Source: Durusdinium trenchii
Lineage: Eukaryota; Sar; Dinophyceae; Suessiales; Symbiodiniaceae
Direction: 5' to 3'
Assembly: GCA_963970005.1 (NCBI GenBank)
Contig: CAXAMN010006635.1
Span: forward strand, 138,284 to 202,283
Length of the DNA stretch: 64,000 bases
In this document: positions 1 to 12,016 of the stretch, piece after piece
How the letters are laid out: each line of letters starts with the position of its first letter
Position numbering within the stretch: the first letter of the stretch is position 1
Notes under the pieces: model-generated
The model's input: the letters and a program-made list of their open reading frames with translations, nothing else
Told to the model about the DNA's origin: nothing
Databases searched by the model: none
Translations under genes and position numbers: made by a program

Positions 1-83
1 GTGTAGCAAGTGGAGAGCATCGGTCCACTGCCAAGCCTTCTCACACACACTGATCATGGTGCTGTAGGTGATCACCTTGGGGG
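1..83 (-). CDS. PPR-repeat exon, cut by the window edge
   Basis: Read on the minus strand this gives APKVITYSTMISVCEKAWQW followed by TDALHLLH, a near-perfect dinoflagellate PPR repeat: helix A with T-Y-S-T-M-I-S, then the E-K-x-W-Q-W turn and helix B D-A-L-H-L-L. An acceptor (ttcag) lies just upstream at positions 84-88, so the exon probably starts at 83. Its 3' end lies beyond base 1. PPR repeats are helical pairs that bind single RNA bases, usually in organelle RNA processing. It is the first of a minus-strand series of such exons. Confidence 0.72.
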
Positions 84-275
84 CTGAATCCCGGTAGGGC
101 GGCACCCCAATGGCCCAAAGGGCCGATTGCGGCGAACAACAACGCTGTAAGCAGGGCGGCCAGCATCAGTCATGGTGCGAATTTCTCCCCTCTCCCGAGA
201 TGCAGGGGATGCAAGTGGATGTGGGATGTGGTCGAAGCGTCTTCTTCCAAAAATGGCTGAAAGTCGTGTTCAGAT

Positions 276-668
276 GGGGGCCCGCTACATATTCTTTACT
301 TTTGGCACACACAGCTGGTTAATGACGGAAACATGGACCAAACAAGTATTGGCACCAAATTGTAAGAGGCGTCACTAGCGCTGCAGCGTCTTCAGCTGAT
401 CTCCGAGCTTCAAGCCGTGCTTGAAACAAAAAACACGTTGCAACTCAGCCTTGGAAGGGTCCACGCTGGAATCTGGCAATGTTTGCTAGCGTGGATCTAG
501 CGCAGTCCTAGCGCGCGGCTAGTGCATTTTTCAGCCAGCCACTTTTCAAAAACCTGACGAGGTTCTGAACATGCCCTGAGGCAAATACTAGCGTCACTAG
601 CACAAGTCTACCGCAAACCTAGCGCCCAGCTGCAGAATAGGTGTGTTTAGCTGGGGGCCCGCTACATA
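276..668. repeat. Direct repeat GGGGGCCCGCTACATA enclosing a CTAGCG-rich segment
   Basis: GGGGGCCCGCTACATA stands at 276-291 and 653-668. The 360 bases between hold about eight CTAGCG or CTAGTG hexamers (for example at 492-530 and 590-635). The arrangement could be a degenerate element with direct ends. No gene was seen here. Confidence 0.5.
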
Positions 669-1119
669 ATCTAATTGAAAAAAACATCATAAGCTACTTT
701 CGACCCCTTTATCTATTTTTTTTGATTATAGACTTTTGCCCGGGCTCCATGTAATGTCCCAAAGTCCAATTGCTGGTGGTGACGTGTGCAGTTTTGGGAA
801 GGGGAGGGATGAGTGCCACTTGTGCCTTCCAGTAAATACTGGATATTCATCTGGATATCGAATGAGCAAAATTGCCAACATCTACAGGTCCACCGGGTTC
901 CCAACACGTGCCAAGATCTCTTTCTTTAAGTGCCGCTGGGCGGGGAGTCTATTTTCTGAGCCAACGCTCCGTGAGCACTATATAGCTATATGGAGTATAG
1001 GGTCGTGTCTCGTGTTGAATCATGTTCTAGGCACAATCTAGAGTCTATAGAGACATCCAGGTCTTTGTGCTATCTGTATTCTTGCCTCAGTCCTTTTCCC
1101 ACTCCTTTCCTTCTGCCGG

Positions 1120-1235
1120 TCGACGTCCGGAAGGATGTAGCTCTTTGGCATGGCATCGAAGAAGCGCCGCGCGGCTCGCCATTGCCCCGGTTGACAGGAG
1201 CTGAGGCTGGTGTTGTAGCTGATGACATCCGGAGT
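1120..1235 (-). CDS. PPR-repeat exon
   Basis: The minus strand encodes TPDVISYNTSLSSCQPGQWR followed by AARRFFDAMPKSY. P-D-V-I-S-Y-N is the standard entry to a PPR helix A, and Q-W-R-A-A-R-R-F-F-D-A-M-P is helix B. An acceptor (actgag) lies just above 1235. The 3' donor is not clear, so the lower edge is approximate. No other domain is visible within 1 kb either side, so this is a one-repeat exon. Confidence 0.7.
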
Positions 1236-2832
1236 CTCAGTGTACGCTCCCAAAAAATATGTCGGACATGTCGGAACTTCGTCCGGCTTCCAACCTACCG
1301 CGCAGGTTCTTTGCGCTGTCATGGTTCGGTGTAGGTGGCAAAGCTCAGATGCCGCCCCATGCCATCTAATAACGAAATACCAGGGCCAAGGATGGACCAA
1401 AGCTCAGCTCAACACACATTTATCTGGTATTAGTATGTATATATCAAAGCTTCCTGAGGGGTGAGGGTGGTTTATGGAGCCCCCCAAATCACCTCTGGCT
1501 TCTTAATGGACACCCCTCAGGGGGCTCTGGTACTTGGGCTCGAAGAACCCATGCAAAAGCAACAACAAAAGGAGCATTGCAAACACTCTAGGATTACTTC
1601 CACACACACTCACACACCAAGCTGAGACTTGCAAATCAACAGCTCAAAGGAGGAAAGCCATTCTTCTATTCAGCCTGCAGGATGATCACTCTCCCCTTAT
1701 CTTCACCTCAAGGATGGCTGTATTTCAAAAGCAGTTGGGTACTCGTCAAGCCTGGTGAAATGATCAGAGATCAACCCCAGCAAGGAAGAAAGGACATGCT
1801 CAGCCAAGAAACGATGTCTGCTGGCTTCATGCCTGGGCTCTGCGAAGCAATCTGTTTGAAAGCAGGTACGGACCGGACCCTCTTCTATTGGGTGATCTAA
1901 GTGGATCGAATCCGATTCAAATGGTCCTCCACTAGTTGTTTGGGGTCAATATCCACCATTGCAGTCAAATCGTATGGCCAATCTCATCCACCTACAGTCC
2001 ATCGACCCACCTTTTTCCTGGAAAGAACGTCAACTGCGAACCTGCGAGTCGCTTCGCGCAACTCAGTGACTTTGGTTTTCGACTAGACCCTATTATAGAA
2101 GTGGCTTCCTTAGTAGCGTCTATATTGGTGAGATGATGTTCTATCTTGGCTGCTTCGCGGGATTTGGCCATGCATGATGGTGTATTTGTCGGAGCCTTCG
2201 ATCCCCTTCTTCTCACAGGCTTCGACTAGCAAGTGGTTAGGGGAACTCCGGAAGGTCGCTCCACACAGCTCCCTGTTTGGTTTTGTTTTTTGATGGGGAA
2301 TATGGATACCCCCTTTATATGGCTCCCTCAATCGCTTCCTTCTGAGCACCAGCTAGTCGATGTATTAGATGTAATAACACCTTCCAATGCAAGCGCACCT
2401 GAGGAGTGTGACCCGTTCTACTAGCCAACCTCATGTTCCTTCAAGCAACCATACAGGTCAGAGTTTGCTTAGTTCCTACCACTTCATATTGTAGAGAAAA
2501 TAACACTCCAACATTATTCCACACAGCTTTTCCACACAGCTATTTCACAGCTAGCCAGCGATTTCCATACAAAAGCGCCTCAAAAGGTTCCTTGCCTGCC
2601 TCTCGTGTCAGCATCTGTCTGACTCCCGAGCCATTTCCCTGGAAACATAAAGCTTACTCAGCATCCAGTGATCCGCGGGCTGTTGGATGGACTGTTGGAT
2701 GGTCGTGCCCAAAAAGGTTTCGCAGGTGATCCTCAGTCTTCCTAACGGGAGGACATCGATTCTCTCCAAACTCTTAGGGCTCTTTCACCTACGCGTCACA
2801 CGTCAATCAGCATTTCGAAAACGATTGGTTTT

Positions 2833-2985
2833 CTCCCAACAGCGACAGAGTGCCGTGCAAGAGCTCCAGAACGGCGACCCAATGGTGTCCACTGGCCAAT
2901 GCGCTCATGGCTGCGTTGTAGCTGGAAACTGGAACAGGAGAGATGTGCCGCTGCGTAAGGAAGAGTTGCCAGGCCAGCTCCTTGG
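2833..2985 (-). CDS. PPR-repeat exon
   Basis: The minus strand reads ELAWQLFLTQRHISPVPVSS, the end of one PPR helix B (L-A-W-Q-L-F), directly followed by helix A of the next repeat (S-Y-N-A-A-M-S-A-L) and W-V-A-V-L-E-L-L-H-G. It therefore spans the join between two repeats, with the usual spacing of about 35 residues. Splice sites were not fixed. Confidence 0.68.
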
Positions 2986-4194
2986 TGATGAAGGGAGAAG
3001 GGTGTGAACGAGAAACCTGGAGTCTCCATAACACCCTGGGCTCAATCTACCTCCATTTCGAAGGTGTTGGGGTGGGTGCCGCGGGGAATCTGTCCCTACC
3101 TTCTCAGGATGTTGGCCCCATGCCCATCAAAACCGCTTGTAGAGTGCTACTTGGAGAGTGCCCACGACTTCCAAAACTGGAGTCTCCATGTTTGGTTTGG
3201 TCCGATGTGAGTTTGCAGCTTCGAAGATGTGTGGATTTTACTGGGCGGGCAAAACGGGCTTTTGGAATTCCACCATTTCAGTTCACGAAGGACTTCAAGA
3301 TGCAACTAAAACGAAAACACCTGTTTTGTTCTCAGCACATGCACGACATGGATGGTTCAATCCAATCCTTCAGGGTTGGTGAAATAAATGATGTCTTTGG
3401 TAAAGCATGGCAGCTTTGCATGTCTTCTCGCCAACGCTAAATAGAACAATCATACAATCAGTCTTGCAAAGGCATTTGTTCAAGCGTGCACTCGTGCATC
3501 TGCGTGTGAATTCAAAAAAACAAACGGCAACCTCCCCGAGGGCAAAGGATCGGGTTTTGGTAGGTCTTCCTCTAACCATTTGTTGTTTCTTGCGTTTGTC
3601 TGACTCTCTCTTTTTCCTTTCTTTTTTTTTTTCGCACGCGATCATGTTGTCTCGGCTGGAGGAAGCGATCATGGTTGTCTCGGCTGGAGGGTCGAAAAAG
3701 ATTTCGAATTAGGTCTCTAAGGATAATTATTTGGCTTGGTCAAGACCTTGAAATGCTGCCGAGCTGTCAAACAGCTCAGAACATGAACAGCAGCAGCTAC
3801 AGCCACCTTTTCCACCGCAAGACCGCGAGACAGGGACTAAATGGGACTAACTAACAAAGAAAGGCAGGGAAGAAGGACAGAATGACTGCGCAGGTGCCAC
3901 AGGATTTGAGGAAGTGTTCAGAGAGGAAGCCAGCGAAAGCCACAAAGCCAGCCTAATGGGACGAGAGTGACGAGAGGAAGGAAGGGACAAAAGCAAGCAA
4001 GGAAGGATGATACGAAAAGGACGTACGAGTACAACATAGTACAACTGTTCCAAAAGGAGTGAGGAGGTCAAGAAAAAGGCACCCCCAACCTCTGACCAGT
4101 TCTTGACTTTTTTTTGGGGGGGATGCTTCTTCAGGGGAAGGGGTGCTTCTTGAGGTTCATATTTTGATCCCATCTGGTCCCAGAGCATAACTTG

Positions 4195-4372
4195 AGAACT
4201 GCACGACCATCAACATTCTCCAAGGTTCCCATGCCTTGCCTTTCTCCAAGACCTTAATGACCACATCTAAGATACCGCTGTCCATCACATTGATGGCAGA
4301 TTCATCGGCCATCCGGAAGAGCTGCAGGGCCAAATGCCAAGAAGTGGCCGCTTCACAGGAACCTGAGGACTT
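4195..4372 (-). CDS. PPR-like helical exon (probably two half repeats)
   Basis: The minus strand gives a helical stretch with S-W-H-L-A-L-Q-L-F-R-M (PPR helix B pattern), then I-N-V-M-D-S-G-I-L-D-V-V-I-K-V-L-E-K-G-K-A-W-E-P-W-R-M-L. The second part keeps the E-K-G-x-x-W spacing of PPR repeats but lacks the Y-N-A-A core, so it is degenerate. It lies next to another PPR exon (4410-4560) in a different frame; an intron between them is the likely reason. Confidence 0.5.
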
Positions 4373-4409
4373 CGGGCGATCCATGGGGCTGTCCGCCCAC
4401 TTTTTCGCG

Positions 4410-4560
4410 AATGAAAGGTGCGACTCCGCCCCACTCCGCCCCTCCAGGCAAGCAACTGATGGCTCCCCTGTAGCTGCTTGGTTGAGGGGGCAGCTTTCGT
4501 CTTGACATCAGCTCTAGGAAGCCAAGGACCTGCTGCCTCAGAGCTAGCTGTTCACAGGCC
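4410..4560 (-). CDS. PPR-like repeat exon
   Basis: Minus-strand translation shows Q-V-L-G-F-L-E-L-M-S-R-R-K-L-P-P-Q (helix B and linker), then S-S-Y-R-G-A-I-S-C-L-P-G-G-A-E-W-G-G-V-A. The S-Y-x-x-A-I-S core and the tryptophan at the turn identify a diverged PPR repeat. It is upstream, in transcription order, of the related exon at 4195-4372. Confidence 0.5.
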
Positions 4561-5139
4561 AGGTGGGTCATTAGCCTGGAGCAAGCACCAGGTGAACTCG
4601 TGAATTCCGAACATTTTGGATCCAGGCGTTCGAAAAGCCGAGTTCAGCAAGGCCCTGGGGTGTGTGTGAGTCGAGTTTCACCAGAGCCGAGCATCGCCCA
4701 GCTTTCATCTGAGGCGAGAGATGGGCGACACAGAGATCGTGGAATCCTGGGCCTCGGTCCCCTCCAGGTCAGAACAGCCTGGCTCTTACGACCGTAGGAC
4801 CGTAGGACCACTCCAAGACCAAACAGATTGGTTCTACTGTTGTACCCTTATAAAGTCGCTCGAGTGGCTTCGTACCTGGTAGAGTCTTTGCAGACGATAT
4901 TTCAGCCTCTCAGCTAGAGCGATTGAGTTTGCAAATGGGTGCCCAGCCCCCGGAGAAAATCCCGGCACGTCCCCGCAGAACCAGCAACGCCTCTTGGTTT
5001 TTGCCAAGAGTCTTCAGAAGGGCTTACTAATGATAATGTTCAACACAAAGACCGTCGCAGGCATGACTAAGTAACAAACACTCCATTTTTGCCAGTCCGG
5101 AGCGACTGGGGAAGAGCCTCACTTGACTCGTCCGCCCTC

Positions 5140-5225
5140 GAAACCATGTCCAGGTGGCCAGCAGCCGGACATGGCACATAGGTTTATGGCAGCGTTGTAA
5201 CCTCGGCATGGGAAGGCCTGGTTGG
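5140..5225 (-). CDS. Short PPR-repeat exon or remnant
   Basis: The minus strand encodes CRGYNAAINLCAMSGCWPPG, which keeps the Y-N-A-A-I core and the tryptophan of a PPR repeat but no clear helix B afterwards. It may be a short exon whose second half lies in another exon, or a decayed repeat. Confidence 0.45.
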
Positions 5226-5699
5226 AGAATGGGTCGCGAACCATTTCCCGAAAATAAGTACAAAAACAAAGGAACGGACGCCCAGTTTCTATGATCACAA
5301 GTACAAGCGATGTGGGTAGGGACATTCGATGTAAACAATGCCTTTGGGATCGCGTGTGGCCGGGTTCTTCTTCAGATCGGACCCATCCGACTAGAGATGA
5401 TAAGGAGCATGCAACAATTTGGCGCAAACATATGAGCGAAAGGTACAGAGTAGGAAACGACGGCCTCCAACCTAATAGCGATGGCCTAAAAACCTAGAAG
5501 CGAAAGGTACATTAGTACGGTCTTTTCACGGTGATGTATTACCATCACGGTCCAAGCAGCTCACCAGGTCTGGGGCAAGGCCCTGCCGCGTTCGTGAAAG
5601 GCGAAAGGGCCATGAAAAACACCAAACCTGGGAACTCCAGCTGTTCCATGGAGGCCAGGGTGCCGAACTTGCGGAAGTCAGGGTGTCACATCTAAGGGT

Positions 5700-7650
5700 G
5701 TCCAGCTGGATGAGACTGTTTCACTCTTTGTCCAAAGACCCCGTATATTATATACCTGGACCCAAGGTCGTTCGTAACCTGAACAAATAGGACATGACCC
5801 TGTGTACAACTGTCTCCACCGCGTGCACAGCCAGCTCACAGCACCAGCACCGGCACCCAGCACCAGCAACCTGTCTCGAAAGCGCGCACGGGCAACTCAT
5901 TGTTATTTATTTGAAGTAAGAACCCCATAGCTTCGCTATCTGGGGAAAAACCATCACCGTGACTCCAGGGTGTTTACACACGAACATCCTCTCCCCCTCT
6001 CTCTCCTGGCTACTTTTGCCCCTTTCTCGCGCCCAAACCAGTGGAAAGGGCTTTGAGGGTTCCGACCCTTGCTACGGACGGTCCAAGGATTCTTAGCGTA
6101 GTCGGCGTAGTCAAAACTATTTGTGAACATGCACCTAATTATAAATGTCATCTACCCCGCCAAAGAAGAGCAACGTAATTCTTCGAATCTCCAGCAGTGA
6201 ACGCCCCCCATTGATGCATTTGTTCCCGATCCAACAAAACATCGATGCTTTAGATCTGTCAGTATCTGTCAGTCCTGCATGTCGAACAGCTGTCCAGCCC
6301 AGCGCCATTGCAGACTCCCTGAGGCTGCTGGTGTTCGTTCGCTTCTCACCGTCGTTCGTTGGGATCACCCTCTCAGAAACACATGTTTCAATGCACGATC
6401 GAATGAGCTATGGTTGGTTCACCTGGAAAAGGTTGGGGAACTCCCGTGGTCACCGTAGTCGCTACCCTTGCAGCGATGGCGTCCAACCTAGCCATGCGGC
6501 TAGGCCTCCAACCGACTTGTAGCTCCCTGTTGAGCACTGAAGAAGGAACACAAAGCCAAACCCGCATGGGACCTCTACAACTCGTGTGTGGCATCTGCCA
6601 GTAGACCTGACAGCCCTCACCATAGACTGGACCACATATCGTTGAAGCATAGATTCACTTGCACAACGAAGGATGGACAATCCTCATTACCTCATTACAT
6701 TAATTGGCATTAATTGGCACATGTCTAGTCAACGCGACGGAAGGGGTCTCCAATTTAGAGAACCTGTCCCTTTCCGAGTGATGGGATTGATGCGTGAGGT
6801 ACACATGAGGAGTTCATGTTTCGATACACCGTTTTGCCTAAGAAGCGACAGATGGCATGGATGATGGCAATGGATAAAGTGGATAAGACAGCTGTAGCTG
6901 GCTGCGAAAAACGGAGACACACTTTGATTGTCCACCCGAACAAATCACCCTGAAACAAACCATTGCTGTCAACAGAATCCTGGGTAGGAGGAGAAGCTAA
7001 ACTTGTAGGCCGTCGCCTGTGTGATAATGGTGGTACCTTGTGAAGGTGGCTCTTCCTATAGCAAGCAATGTGAGAATCCCAATAGCAATGGCCTCCAACC
7101 TAGTTGCAATGGCCTCCAACCTAGCTATGGCCTCAAAATTGATGGGTACCATGGCCAATGTCCTGTAAGTTGCCAGAGTTCCTATGCCAAACACGAGGGG
7201 GCCGGGCTGTGCCTACATGGATCTGCTGCCTACTGTGGTTGCATAGTTCAGGTCCCCTTTTGTAGGGTTGGCACGTTCCATTCGCATAGTAGTACAGTAG
7301 TATCAATAACGAAAAATGATGTTCCCACACAAGCAGCCTTTAAACACCTGTTAACAAGTGGAGCAGCCCTTCTTTTTTGCTGCTTGGGAGTGGGACTTTA
7401 TCAGTCCACAATTTGGCATGGCAACATCAGAAGCTGTTTCCGAATAATTCGGGTGTGCATTTCACTAGGGAGACCCCCGCATGGTCTATTTTTCCTTTAC
7501 CTTCCAGCAGGTCGGTTGTAGCCAACAAACTACAGTAACTATATGACAAAGATTGGAACAAAAAGAAAAAATGTGAAATGTTCTTTTTTTAAACAACTAA
7601 ATACTGAATACTTTACTTCGAGTGACCCCCACGGCATTGATCCGCTGATA
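5700..7650. other. No convincing gene
   Basis: Both strands have only short open frames without family features. The stretch holds two groups of the GGCCTCCAACC repeat (6472-6513 and 7079-7132) and otherwise unique, mixed-composition sequence. Confidence 0.5.
7079..7132. repeat. Tandem copies of the GGCCTCCAACCTAG unit
   Basis: GCAATGGCCTCCAACCTAGT is followed by a second copy and a partial third. Related groups are at 5459-5498, 6472-6513, 48566-48618 and 53750-53822. On the minus strand the unit codes for R-L-E-A-I-A or G-W-R-P-S, strings I recall from low-complexity dinoflagellate gene models. Confidence 0.78.
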
Positions 7651-7680
7651 ACAACCCTCACCGGAAGAAACAGCAGCTTC

Positions 7681-7780
7681 CATCCGGCTACACCCATGCC
7701 GTGGCCGGCCCGTGCCTTCCATGGCACCGAGGAGTGCCGTGAAGCTGAACACATTGGGTCGGACCTGAAGGGCTGAACGG
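7681..7780 (-). CDS. PPR-repeat exon
   Basis: The minus strand reads SALQVRPNVFSFTALLGAME followed by G-T-G-R-P-R. R-P-N-V-F-S-F-T-A-L-L is a typical PPR helix A with the preceding proline-asparagine turn. The W-x-x-A-L part of helix B is not kept in this frame, so a junction or frameshift is likely near 7700. Confidence 0.55.
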
Positions 7781-8237
7781 GTCGCACCAGTGAGGTTGGT
7801 CGCACCCGGGAGGGTCAGGGTTGGCATGATGCGAGAAGGCGTGAGGTTTGGTGAAGTGGAGATTTGAATCTTGTCTTGTTCAGAATGAGCGATTCCACCA
7901 GCAAATGTTCCTGGATATGAAGTACCCTAGTTCAGGCCCTAGAAAACGGGACTTCTCCTATATTGATACCCAACATAGAACCACCAAAGTTCTTCATCGC
8001 CACCTCTCTCCACCCAATCATTACACCATATTACACCCCACTTCACGTTCAAGCTCATCTTCAGGGTTGCCGCTCGAGACCCTGTTTGGAATCACCACTC
8101 ACCACTCCTTTCCCGGAGATACCGGATAGTCCCGATCTTGAAAAAAACGGGACGCGATGTCATCTTGGTACCTTGCATAGTCGGCACCGATGGGTGAAAG
8201 AAACCCCCCATCCTTCGGTGAAACCTCGCAGCGCCTG

Positions 8238-8370
8238 AAGCCGCGGCATCTCAGACCACAGGTGAAGAGCCCAGGGCCAGCGCGGCAGCTGAGCATGGTC
8301 ATGGCGCGATGGGCGTCCCATCGCACTGATGGCAGAGGTGAAGGTGATGGCGTTGGGAGATATCCTGACG
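8238..8370 (-). CDS. PPR-repeat exon with a disrupted turn
   Basis: Minus-strand translation shows RISPNAITFTSAISAMGRPS and then, after about ten odd residues, R-W-P-W-A-L-H-L-W-S-E-M. Both halves of a PPR repeat are present (helix A T-F-T-S-A-I-S-A-M; helix B P-W-A-L-H-L-W), but the turn is longer than normal. This suggests a small insertion or compensating frame changes, that is, a decaying repeat. Confidence 0.55.
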
Positions 8371-9270
8371 GCACTGGACAAGCTTTAGTTGGACCAAGGT
8401 GGGGCGAATCACCGGGCGAGCTCTCCGAAGCTGTAAAAAAGAGGGATGGCATACTGGTCAAATCTTTTCAACATTCATCTCAAACGCGTGCAAAACTTCT
8501 TCTTCCACCAGTGGACTTTGAAACCAGATTGACGCTGTAGATGGAAGGTCCTTCTTTCAGTTTACCACTCAAAACATTCTCATCATCAGGGTGCTTATTC
8601 TTCCAGTGCGAGCTCATGAACTTCAATCGGTGACCGGAGTTCATCCCTCAGAATCTGGGCCCGAACCAATGGGAAGGGTTTTGAGATGTTTTGAGTGTGG
8701 CCCCTGCTAAGTGTGAAGGATCCGACCCCTGTCGAGGGCCCGAGAATTCTTAGGGTTGGCTGTATAGACATCAATTCAAGTTAGGAGTCCAAACAAAAGG
8801 CTGACCAAATTGCTGGATAGTTTTGTGCCAAGTGATGTCGTACACGTCACTATAAGCTCTAAGAAACAATGAGCTTCTTAGAGATCCATAGCCATAGCAT
8901 TCTCCTGAAGTTTGGTGTGGACAGGGTGCGGTTGAATTCCTTTCAAAGCACAAGGGTTTCCAAACATGGGACAAGTGGTTCAGACTCGAAATTGAGGTTT
9001 TAGTGCCCTAAGTGAGTGGATTATGGACACCCCTATTCTCCAATAGGTACCCCTTTGGAACTGCTGGGATAAGCTTCTGCGACTTCGTTCGTGCAAAATC
9101 GAACATGAACGAAGAACAGCTACGACTGGGGCCCCGTTTTCCAAGCGGGCCGCGACAAAGCCCATCCAGGCTTATTCAGGTGGGGGGGAGGTCCCAAACC
9201 TCTTAGACCTTCTGGGGACCACACATCCGATGACGCCAGTCCTCTGGAGAGGAAAAGCCACTATCGAGCA

Positions 9271-9371
9271 GGACCTTCCCAGTGACCGAACTTCAGGATT
9301 GGTATAGGTGACCTTTCACAGACCTAAGTAACATCGAGATCGGGAATCTCAAAGGGTCACTGGGAAGGTCC
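9271..9371. repeat. Inverted repeat, 17-base perfect arms
   Basis: GGACCTTCCCAGTGACC at 9271-9287 is the exact reverse complement of 9355-9371. The arms enclose 67 bases with shorter internal symmetry (AGGTGACCT, GATCGGGAATCTC). It looks like a small non-autonomous element. Confidence 0.75.
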
Positions 9372-9564
9372 TGAGAGATACCCAGTCCGGACTGTGCTTT
9401 GATTGACATGAAATTGGGTCTATCCTATTACCAGTAGGTCCTGTCGATGATGGTTCAGTTGTAGGCCTTGTTCAACAATAGTATACAATAGTCATGTTCT
9501 TGTTTACTCACTGTTACAGGTAAGTTCGGACAGACCCTGGCAGCAGTCTCTTGCACTGGCCCAA

Positions 9565-9680
9565 GTCTCTTGCACTGGCCCATGAGGTCAAAAAGCTGTA
9601 GGGCCAGCGGCCACTGCCAACTCTTCTCAAAAATGCTCATCAGCGTGCTGAAAGTGACCACCTGACGTGCATTCACTCCG
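9565..9680 (-). CDS. PPR-repeat exon
   Basis: The minus strand encodes ARQVVTFSTLMSIFEKSWQW, then P-L-A-L-Q-L-F-D-L-M-G-Q. This is a complete repeat with helix A, the E-K-x-W-Q-W turn and helix B, and is very like the exon at the left edge of the window (E-K-A-W-Q-W). The lower part overlaps a short direct duplication of the sequence around AGTCTCTTGCACTGGCCCA (about 9543-9583). Confidence 0.7.
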
Positions 9681-10734
9681 CAAACAGACTCCGGTTCGAA
9701 AGAACAAAACGGCTCACCGAAACGACAGGAGTCTGGGTGGTGAACCCCCGCAATTAAAAAAAACAAAAACTGCCAAGCTGAAAGTGGTGTTCAAATATGT
9801 TCAAATCAACCAGGGCCGTCCCTGTTCGACCAAACCCACCAGGTCGCAGGTTCCCCTCCATCCGCCGCGGAGTCCGGAGTCTAAATCCTGACAGGTTGGA
9901 CCTGATGTCCAACATGTTCATAGTCTTGGAGCTCCTATCTTTGACCTAGTCCAGGATCACGTATTGTAGGATACAAAGAGCATGTTTCTAGGTGCCCAAA
10001 AGAACACCTAGTCGCTTGCTCGCAGAAACGAAACCAAGTCCCACGAGGAACAACGAACCTATATGATACTGCTGATATTTAATGATATTATATACGTTTC
10101 TTGGTCTATTCCTAGGGATCATTAAGGCCTCATTAGGGATCTACTTGGTCTATTACCTGGTGTCACAAACTGCGCACCTCGGTCAAAGAGGATATACAGA
10201 ACAAAACAAAAACAGTGCTGTGCTGCTGTTTGGTTTCGGGTCATCTCCCATTCTCTTGAAGATCGGGTCGTTCGGCATATATCTCTTCGAAGATTCCATA
10301 CGGCCCTCACGAACTCGTCTACTACGGCGAGGTAACCCTCCACACAGCACGGAACCTTGGGTGGTATATAGATCCATCGGGCATGTGCTTATGCAATTGG
10401 AACTATACAACATGCCCTGGGTACAGGGAAACATCCAAACTATGTCCATTCAGTCAGGCAAAATTGGGATGTCAGGCCAGTTGGCCCATGCTTTAGTTTA
10501 GCTGTTCCGTCCATTCATCATCCAAGGGAGACCCCAGTAGCACGGGGTCCTAACCCTCAAGACTCTTTGGTTGGATTCGGGTACACAGTCGAATCCCCCA
10601 AAACACCTGTTGGTCACTATTCATCATCACCTCCAGATCTTCTCCATGATCAACCACGATCAACCCCAATGCACACCCCCACTTAACAACATGGAAAACA
10701 TTGGCAAACACATCGACTTGCAACTAAAAAACAT

Positions 10735-10815
10735 TTGGAAGAACGGTTGCGCGTGGCATGGCGTTGAAGAACTTCAAAGCATCTCGCCACATTGCTGGAA
10801 GAAACTTGTATAAAT
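10735..10815 (-). CDS. Partial PPR-repeat exon
   Basis: Minus-strand translation gives FLPAMWRDALKFFNAMPRAT followed by V-L-P-N-V-F and a stop. W-R-D-A-L-K-F-F-N-A-M-P is a clear PPR helix B, and L-P-N-V-F starts the next helix A. Only half a repeat is present, so the rest should lie in the neighbouring exons (for example 11035-11125). Confidence 0.6.
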
Positions 10816-11034
10816 TCATGCCTCGGAATTGCCTAAAGAGATCTGGGCATACAAATCAAATCCCTTAGCCTATCAAGGAACTGTGTTTAGGGATTCAAAC
10901 AAAATGCAATGACATGGGAACAACAAAGAAAAGCACCTCAAAAGCTCAAAAAAGCAATCAAACCACTCACAGTCAGACTGTCAGACTCCTCAAGATTTAC
11001 ACAATAGAACTCTGCAACCTTCCAAAAGCTTTGT

Positions 11035-11125
11035 GGTGCAAAAAGGCTTGCCTTGGTTCATCCAGTTTTGCTACCAAGAAGCAGGTATTGAAGCTGATCA
11101 CATCCGGCAAGATCCCCAGATCTGG
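11035..11125 (-). CDS. PPR-repeat exon
   Basis: The minus strand reads MPDLGILPDVISFNTCFLVA followed by K-L-D-E-P-R-Q-A-F. L-P-D-V-I-S-F-N-T is a good PPR helix A; the second helix is diverged. It is about 220 bases upstream, in transcription order, of the half repeat at 10735-10815. Confidence 0.55.
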
Positions 11126-11877
11126 CATGCCTCAGATCGGTTGGATCCTAACCTCCCTAATGTAGACTGATAAATAAACCCCCCATATGAGGAGGATTGT
11201 CCAATTCACATGGGTCGGTTTATGAATCAAGAGTCTACATTACTACCCTCCCTCGGTGGTCGCTTGGAGAACCTCCCGGCTCGGTCGTTCCGAGTGGTGG
11301 GGCGGGTAACGATGTGGGGGACCCTCCGCCGAGTCTGGGGGCATGTCTACACCTGGACGCGACCCTAGTTCGTAGCCAAAACGACTGGAACATGATCTCC
11401 CCCAAAACAGGCACTTAGTATGTGCTGGTACTCATTTTCGGTACGAACAGGTCGACTCTAGGTATACGGTCCAGGTCTTGCCAGTGACCAAAACTGGTGT
11501 TGCACAGCGTCCGACAGAACATCTGATGTGGGGTGCCCCTGGAAAGGGCCCAAACATGTTTTGTTTCACCCCAAGAGTGAGACGTGACAAGTTCACCTCA
11601 GTAGAACACCAGGTTGCAGCTACTGTTGCAGCTTTATGCACATATGTTGAGGTAGGTTTGGATCAGGCGGAAAGAATAACACTTCCTAAGTGACACCACA
11701 CCACTAGTGTTGACCTTTATTGGACTGTGCAGCAGTGGGAGCAACCAAATCAAGTTGTACAACTCTCAATGCCGCCAGTTGAAAGCTTCTTTCAGCTTGA
11801 TAGAAGCAGTAAAGCCAAGACACTTTAAACAAAAAAAGTGCCGCAAAAAAGGAGATGCTTCCATTGTTTCGGTTCCG

Positions 11878-12016
11878 ATGCCTGCTAAGCTGCCGTGGAA
11901 GAGCTGTAATGCCTTGGGCCACTGGCGCCCGCGGCCCAGCGCGCTCATTGCCGCGTTGCAGCTGCTGGTGGTCGGCTGGATGTGGCCTTCTGCCATCGAA
12001 TTGAACACCTCAGGAC
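11878..12016 (-). CDS. PPR-repeat exon
   Basis: The minus strand encodes P-E-V-F-N-S-M-A-E-G-H-I-Q-P-T-T, then SSCNAAMSALGRGRQWPKAL and Q-L-F-H-G. This is one full repeat plus the end of the previous one, with the N-A-A-M-S-A core and R-Q-W-P-K-A-L-Q-L-F helix B. It is among the best kept PPR exons here. Confidence 0.75.
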
